From VXRD01 sp965232265 (GTDB lineage Bacteria > Latescibacterota > UBA2968), in the NCBI GenBank assembly GCA_965232265.1, contig CBDDPH010000002.1, positions 2,542,001-2,606,000 on the forward strand: a stretch of 64,000 nt of DNA, in the 5' to 3' direction. This document shows positions 59,775 through 64,000 of this stretch, in pieces. The notes beneath the pieces were generated by a model. The model did not search any database and had not been told where the DNA came from. It saw only the letters and a program-made list of their open reading frames with translations. A program made the position numbers and the translations under genes. Numbering within the stretch: position 1 is the stretch's first letter; every line of letters begins with the position of its first letter.

Positions 59775-60596
59775 ATGGATCGAGCGAGTGGGTTCTGGAA
59801 GTCGGTTTGGACGGGGTTGCAAAGTCGCTATTTGTCGCCGGCATTGATTACGTGCATTCTGATTGGGGGGCAGGTAACATTTGGCTTTTTGGAGAGCCTG
59901 GGGCAGACGCTGACAGCTATTCTGAGTAGCGTGCTGGCGGAGTTTGTACTGGGGCGGTTGACGTGGGGTGTGTGGCCGGGGCTGGTCAGTGCATATATTA
60001 CCGGGATCAGTGTGGGCATTTTGATCCGCTCGCCTCTGTTTTGGCCTTATGTGTTGTGCAGTGTGTTGTCTATTGCATCTAAGTATGTGTTGCGATGGCG
60101 CGGCAGGCATTTGTGGAATCCGTCCAATTTTGGGGTGAGTATGATGCTGTTTCTCGCCCCTGAAGTGGTGGCGGGGTTGAGCATCCAGTGGGGCAATACC
60201 CTATGGACAATGGTGATCATCTGGATTCTGGGGAGTGCCGCGCTCTGGCGATTGCGACGGTTTCATATCTGCGCGGTATATGTGATTTCGTTTTTGGCTT
60301 TTGCCCTCATCCGTTGCGCGTTTACCGGGCAGGCGTATTTGACGAGTATTGCGCCGATTACAGGACCGATGTATCAGTTGTTTATTTTTTTTATGATTAC
60401 AGATCCCAAAACGACTGTGTTGACGCGAAAAGGACAGTGCTTTGTCGCGTTTCTGGTGGCTTTTGTCGAGATGATTTTGCGCTTGAATGAAGCGATTTAC
60501 GCGCCGTTTTACGCGCTGTTTCTGGTGGGACCTGCGGCGAATGCGTTTGAGATATGGCGTGGAAGTGTGAAGGTAACCGCTGATGGACATAATTGA
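59775..60596 (+). CDS. UnbU/RnfD-like integral membrane protein
   Basis: A 273-residue protein with 7-9 hydrophobic segments. RnfD/NqrB-family marks: RHLWNPSNFGVSMMLFLAPEV (~115-135) and ITGPMYQLFIFFMITDPKTT (~198-217). The S/D-G-x-S-G-A-T motif in which RnfD and NqrB bind FMN covalently is not visible, so it is probably not an active Rnf/Nqr subunit. UnbU proteins of enediyne clusters are of this type. It directly follows an UnbV-type gene and overlaps the TauE/SafE gene by 14 bases. Confidence 0.8.
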   Translation: MDRASGFWKSVWTGLQSRYLSPALITCILIGGQVTFGFLESLGQTLTAILSSVLAEFVLGRLTWGVWPGLVSAYITGISVGILIRSPLFWPYVLCSVLSIASKYVLRWRGRHLWNPSNFGVSMMLFLAPEVVAGLSIQWGNTLWTMVIIWILGSAALWRLRRFHICAVYVISFLAFALIRCAFTGQAYLTSIAPITGPMYQLFIFFMITDPKTTVLTRKGQCFVAFLVAFVEMILRLNEAIYAPFYALFLVGPAANAFEIWRGSVKVTADGHN

Positions 60597-61314
60597 TTTT
60601 GTCGTGTTGGGGGTTGGTGGTTTTTTGATTGGCGTGATGCGTGCGGGATTTGGCGGTGGCATTGGTGTGGTGGCTGTGCCTGTTCTCGCGCTCGCCGTGC
60701 CCGCAAAGTCCGCATTGGGGCTTGTTTTGCCGCTTTCACTGGCGACCGATGTGATCAGTGCGCGGTACTACTGGGGGCATTGGGTTGGAGACCATGTCAA
60801 GGCGTTGATGCCCGGCATGGTACTGGGTATTTTGATTGGCGCGGGTATTCTAGATATTGTGCCAGAGGTCTGGTTTCGGCGCATGTTGGGCGCGCTGGCA
60901 TGTGTTTTTGCAGTGCTACAGGCGATGAGAGACCGGGTGCTGGTGAATGTGAGACCGCCGGGGGCGTGGATGCGTTTTGGCGTTGGGGTGACTTTGGGGG
61001 TGGTTTCCACATTGGTTTCTGCGGGAGGCGTGATTTTAATGTTGTACTTGTTGCCACAGGGCCTGGTTGGACGCACATTTGTGGGTACGGCGTGGGTTTT
61101 TGGCATTGTTTTGAATTTTTTGAAGTTGACGCCGTATATTTTTTTGGGATTGATCAATTTTCAGAGTTTGATGATGGATGTGTGGATGTTGCCGGCTTTG
61201 TTCCTGGGTGCTGCAGTCGGTTTGTTTTTGAATCGGCGGTTGTCCCCTGTGTGGTTTAATCGCAGTGTGCTGGTTCTGGTGCTGGGAATAGGTCTGAAAT
61301 TGATGTTGTCGTGA
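60583..61314 (+). CDS. TauE/SafE (TSUP) family anion exporter
   Basis: A 243-residue membrane protein with about 8 spans and TSUP features: an N-terminal GGFLIGVMRAGFGGGIGVVAVPVLAL motif and a matching second-half VTLGVVSTLVSAGGVILMLYLLPQG. The family exports sulfite, sulfoacetate or other organosulfur anions. A link to sulfate released by the sulfatase at 2.8 kb is tempting but the genes are far apart. The start lies within the UnbU-like gene and the end within 4 bases of the next frame. Confidence 0.87.
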   Translation: MDIIDFVVLGVGGFLIGVMRAGFGGGIGVVAVPVLALAVPAKSALGLVLPLSLATDVISARYYWGHWVGDHVKALMPGMVLGILIGAGILDIVPEVWFRRMLGALACVFAVLQAMRDRVLVNVRPPGAWMRFGVGVTLGVVSTLVSAGGVILMLYLLPQGLVGRTFVGTAWVFGIVLNFLKLTPYIFLGLINFQSLMMDVWMLPALFLGAAVGLFLNRRLSPVWFNRSVLVLVLGIGLKLMLS

Positions 61315-61322
61315 GGTATTGC

Positions 61323-61865
61323 ATGGAAAGTGTTGAACGCGGCCGGTTTTGGACGCTGTCAAATGCCGTGAGTTTTTTGCGCGTGGTGCTGACTCTGCCC
61401 GCTGTGTGGCTTATTTCATTGGGGGCGGAGTATGTATGGGAAGCATTCGGCGTGGTGGTAGTGATGATTGTCAGCGATTGGATAGATGGGTGGCTCGCAC
61501 GCTGGCGGGGTGAAATTTCACAGTGGGGAAAGATTCTCGATCCTCTGGCTGATAAGGTGGCTGTCGGTGCGATTACAATTGCCATGGTTGTGTTCAAAGG
61601 TCTGCCCCTATGGCTGGTTGTGATCGTTTTGATGCGCGATGTGGTGATTTTTTTGGCGGGAATGTATCTGGTCAAGCGACGCGGTGTATTGTTGTCTTCC
61701 AATTTTTGGGGCAAGATGACAACGCTGGTGTTGAGCGGGTTGCTTTTGGCCTATTTGTGGGATGCCGATGTGCTTAAGCCCGCGCTGATTGGTCTGAGTG
61801 TTGTGTTTCTCGTTGTTTCACTGATTAGTTATGGCCGGCAGTTTTTTGATGTATTAAAAAGATAG
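61323..61865 (+). CDS. CDP-alcohol phosphatidyltransferase (PgsA-like)
   Basis: A protein of 180 residues with 4-6 membrane spans and a perfect CDP-OH-P motif: D55-G56-x2-A59-R60-x8-G69-x3-D73-x3-D77. It transfers a phosphatidyl group from CDP-diacylglycerol to an alcohol such as glycerol-3-phosphate, at the inner membrane. ATG 61323 was chosen because gaggt lies 6 bases upstream; the frame also opens at GTG 61311, overlapping the TSUP stop. Confidence 0.88.
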   Translation: MESVERGRFWTLSNAVSFLRVVLTLPAVWLISLGAEYVWEAFGVVVVMIVSDWIDGWLARWRGEISQWGKILDPLADKVAVGAITIAMVVFKGLPLWLVVIVLMRDVVIFLAGMYLVKRRGVLLSSNFWGKMTTLVLSGLLLAYLWDADVLKPALIGLSVVFLVVSLISYGRQFFDVLKR

Positions 61866-61875
61866 CGGGGTCGAT

Positions 61876-62550
61876 ATGCGGATCAGTGTGATTATTCCCG
61901 TTCTAAATGAAGAGGCCGTTATCGGCGCGTGTATGGCGCAATTTTGCGGTGTTGAGGGTGTGGAACTGATTGTGGTAGATGGTGGGAGTACGGATGACAC
62001 GCAGGAGGTGGTTGAGGCGCGTGGTGATGTACAATGGGTTCAGGCAGGGAAAACAGGGCGGGCATTGCAGATGAATGTAGGCGCAGAACGGGCGACGGGC
62101 GATGTGTTTTTGTTTTTGCACGCCGATACGTTTTTGCCTCCTGATGGGTTGATGTTGATACGCGATTCCCTGCGCGTGCCCGGTGTGGTAGGGGGGCGAT
62201 TTCGACTCGGCTTGTCGGAGAAAACGATTGGTTTTCGATTGGTTGCGTTTTTGAGTACCTTGCGCTCCCGATATTTGGGGATTACTTATGGTGACCAGGG
62301 TATTTATGTTCGGCGCGAGGCTTTTTATGCTGTGGGCGGATTTCCACCCTTGCTGTTGTTTGAGGATTCCGAGTTTTGCTCGCGTGTGAAGCGTGTGGGC
62401 AAATTTGTTATGCTCAATGCACGGGTATGCAGTTCCACACGGCGGTGGCGCGAGTGGGGTTTTGTTCGCACTGTAGTAGAGATGTGGGTGTTGCGTATTC
62501 TCTATACGTTTTCTGTGTCGGATGTCGCGTTGAATCGATGGTATCGGTGA
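61876..62550 (+). CDS. Family 2 glycosyltransferase (TIGR04283-like)
   Basis: A 224-residue GT-A enzyme. ISVIIPVLNEEAVIG opens the nucleotide-binding fold, VVDGGSTDDT gives the first Asp, LFLHADTFLPPD the D-x-D-like metal site, and YGDQGIYVRREAFYAVGGFP plus FEDSEFCSRVKRVG the acceptor region with the catalytic Asp. This layout matches the TIGR04283 type often found beside TSUP exporters and lipid genes. Cytosolic or membrane-associated. SD is weak (gcggggtcgat). Confidence 0.87.
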   Translation: MRISVIIPVLNEEAVIGACMAQFCGVEGVELIVVDGGSTDDTQEVVEARGDVQWVQAGKTGRALQMNVGAERATGDVFLFLHADTFLPPDGLMLIRDSLRVPGVVGGRFRLGLSEKTIGFRLVAFLSTLRSRYLGITYGDQGIYVRREAFYAVGGFPPLLLFEDSEFCSRVKRVGKFVMLNARVCSSTRRWREWGFVRTVVEMWVLRILYTFSVSDVALNRWYR

Positions 62551-62555
62551 TTAAA

Positions 62556-63452
62556 ATGGAATACAGGATATTTGGTAAAACGGGATGGGAGGTCAGTGAG
62601 ATAGGGCTTGGCGGGTCGTGGTTCTACGGCCGTCCGGAGATGGGGCTAAAACCGGTGTCGCATGGGGTGGCGGTGGTGGAGCGGGCGCTGGAATTGGGTG
62701 TGAATTATTTCGATACGGCACCACTTTACGGGCGCGGGCGCAGCGAAGAGGTGCTGGGTGTCGCTCTGTCGGGTGTGCGAGAGCCGTATTATCTGGCGAC
62801 AAAGGTGGGATATTATCCCGAGCCATTTGACTATACACGCGATGCGGTATGGCGCGGTCTCGATGCGAGTTTGAAGCGGTTAAAGCGCGATCATGTGCAT
62901 CTTTTGCAGGTGCATGAGGCTGAAAAGGCCGGGTGGTCCGGGTTGTTTGATGCGGGGCGGACTATAGAGGCGTTGTTGGAGATACAGGCTCAGGGAATTT
63001 GTGATTATATTGGGCTGACGGGTTCTGATCTGGGTTTGATGTCTCGGGTGCTCAAAGAGACCGATGTTTTTGTTTCGGTGATTACGTTTTGCAAGTACGA
63101 TTTGCTGACGCGAGAGGCGACCGAGGCGTTGATTCCCACAGCGGCAGCAGAAGGCGTTGCCGTGATTTGCGCTTCGCCATTGCACGCGGGGTTGTTGGGT
63201 TCAAAACGGGATCAGTGGATGGCACAGGAGCGATTTGCCGATTTGTATGACGATCTAATACGGGTGGAGAAAATTGTTGAAGGTGTGGATGAACCCATGA
63301 CGCGCACGGCTTTGCGCTATTTGTTGTCGGACAATCGGGTGTCGATGTTGTTGTGCGGGGTATCGGATATCGATGAATTGGAGGATTGTGTGGGTGTGTC
63401 GGATGGTGAGAAATTATCCCGAGGGTTGATTGCAGAGATAGAGGGAGGATAG
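62556..63452 (+). CDS. Aldo/keto reductase
   Basis: A protein of 298 residues. ATG 62556 gives the standard N-terminus MEYRIFGKTGWEVSEIGLGG; ATG 62538 would overlap the glycosyltransferase end. The tetrad is D53, Y58 (DTAPLYG), K83 (ATKVG) and H120 (LLQVHEAE). It belongs to the same superfamily as the first gene but is not a close copy. It lies 3 bases before the Gfo/Idh gene, again pairing these two enzyme types as at 0-3 kb. Confidence 0.9.
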   Translation: MEYRIFGKTGWEVSEIGLGGSWFYGRPEMGLKPVSHGVAVVERALELGVNYFDTAPLYGRGRSEEVLGVALSGVREPYYLATKVGYYPEPFDYTRDAVWRGLDASLKRLKRDHVHLLQVHEAEKAGWSGLFDAGRTIEALLEIQAQGICDYIGLTGSDLGLMSRVLKETDVFVSVITFCKYDLLTREATEALIPTAAAEGVAVICASPLHAGLLGSKRDQWMAQERFADLYDDLIRVEKIVEGVDEPMTRTALRYLLSDNRVSMLLCGVSDIDELEDCVGVSDGEKLSRGLIAEIEGG

Positions 63453-63455
63453 TAT

Positions 63456-64000
63456 ATGCAACCCATTCGCATAGGTATGATTGGATTGGGCCATATTCCA
63501 CAGAATGCACATTTGCCAGCCCTGTCCCAATTGGCTGAAAAGGGCGAGGTGGTATTGCAGGCATTTTGCGATGTGGATCAGGGCGTTGTGTCCGAGCAGG
63601 CAAAGGTGTGGGGCGCGAGATCTGTTTATACGGATCACCGCGAGATGTTCGACAAAGAGGAATTGGACGGGGTTTATGTGTGTTTGCCCCCGGCTTTGCA
63701 TACGGATGCGGAGTTGATCGCTGCGGAGAAGGGGATCGCCCTTTTTGTGGAGAAACCGCAGAGTTTAGATATGGCTCAGGCTGTGGCGTTTTGCGAGGCG
63801 ATTGATAGGGCGGGTATTGTTTCCCAGGTGGGGTTCATGAGTCGATATTATCCTTCTGCTGAATATTTGAAGGCGATGCTCGATGCGCGGGTGCCGCGGC
63901 ACGCACAGGTGCAGTTGTTTTACAGCGGACGGCATGTGCGATACTGGACGAGTCGCATGGCTCTGTGTGGGGGATCGTATGTGGAAAATACCATTCACCT
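63456..64000 (+). CDS. Gfo/Idh/MocA family oxidoreductase (cut by window end)
   Basis: The first 181 or so codons of a dehydrogenase running off the right edge. MQPIRIGMIGLGHIPQNAHL carries the Rossmann motif GLGHIPQ, then CLPPALHTDAELIAAEKGIA and VEKPQS (EKP). The second domain begins with VGFMSRYYPSAEYL. SD gggaggat precedes the ATG. Probably in one operon with the aldo/keto reductase. Confidence 0.88.
   Translation, partial: MQPIRIGMIGLGHIPQNAHLPALSQLAEKGEVVLQAFCDVDQGVVSEQAKVWGARSVYTDHREMFDKEELDGVYVCLPPALHTDAELIAAEKGIALFVEKPQSLDMAQAVAFCEAIDRAGIVSQVGFMSRYYPSAEYLKAMLDARVPRHAQVQLFYSGRHVRYWTSRMALCGGSYVENTIH

Noticed and set aside
57983..60596. Enediyne biosynthetic cluster
   Set aside because: Only unbV/unbU-type genes are present. 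No PKSE, thioesterase or tailoring set appears in the window.
59775..60596. Rnf or Nqr complex subunit
   Set aside because: No other rnf/nqr genes adjoin and the FMN-linkage motif is not visible. The UnbU-like label fits better.
1..64000. rRNA or tRNA genes, insertion sequences, prophage
   Set aside because: Looked for while reading both strands. No conserved rRNA segments, tRNA cloverleaf, transposase or integrase motifs were recognised.

Overview
The window looks like a chromosomal segment of an uncultured, Gram-negative bacterium of the FCB / Latescibacterota-Poribacteria type. This is inferred from gene content only: five phytanoyl-CoA dioxygenase (PhyH) genes, several Gfo/Idh/MocA oxidoreductases, a sulfatase, a ThuA-like protein, a ceramidase-like hydrolase, three paralogues of a large DUF6785-like membrane protein, many VCBS/FG-GAP propellers, a carboxypeptidase-domain TonB receptor, a PorV-like barrel and a GWxTD protein. 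No rRNA, tRNA, phage, transposase or CRISPR array was recognised. Genes use ATG/GTG/TTG starts with AGGAGG-type Shine-Dalgarno (SD) sites.

Layout. 0-5 kb: a tight plus-strand catabolic operon (aldo/keto reductase, RraA-like, Gfo/Idh, sulfatase, ThuA-like), ending in interspersed repeats. 5-6.2 kb: a sterol-desaturase-type di-iron hydroxylase with a terminator. 6.2-12.3 kb: two paralogous double-domain PhyH genes with near-identical promoters (the first is frameshifted), separated by a propeller protein and a minus-strand DapA-family lyase. 12.3-15 kb (minus): PhyH plus Gfo/Idh, then a nucleotidyltransferase with a truncated partner between direct repeats. 15-24 kb: propeller-PHP (DUF3604-like) protein, 2-hydroxyacid dehydrogenase, a decayed fragment of the PHP gene, PhyH, ceramidase-like protein, DUF6785-like membrane protein and an oligogalacturonate-lyase-like propeller. 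24-28.3 kb: a transglutaminase-fold protein facing a SUMF1-domain / di-haem peroxidase operon. 28.3-28.8 kb: an AT-rich non-coding stretch. 28.8-36.2 kb: an outer-membrane block (small barrel, TonB receptor, large secreted protein with a T9SS-like C-terminus, PorV-like barrel) closed by a strong terminator. 36.3-38.7 kb (minus): GWxTD/TPR protein.

39-64 kb: an unbroken plus-strand run of about 25 kb. It holds a PhyH with canonical iron ligands, an octahaem cytochrome fused to HEAT and TPR repeats, a secreted protein, two DUF6785-like membrane proteins, a TPR protein, three ASPIC/UnbV proteins, two soluble propellers, a TolB-like propeller, an UnbU/RnfD-like membrane protein, a TauE/SafE exporter, a CDP-alcohol phosphatidyltransferase, a family 2 glycosyltransferase, an aldo/keto reductase and a Gfo/Idh gene cut by the window edge. 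Many neighbours overlap by 1-14 bases.

Reading it together: the 0-24 kb part looks like uptake and oxidative breakdown of sulfated or uronic glycans and lipids. The 39-61 kb part, where multihaem, UnbV and UnbU proteins sit with an orphan transporter family, is the best candidate for an undescribed envelope system. Its function is inference, not shown by sequence.
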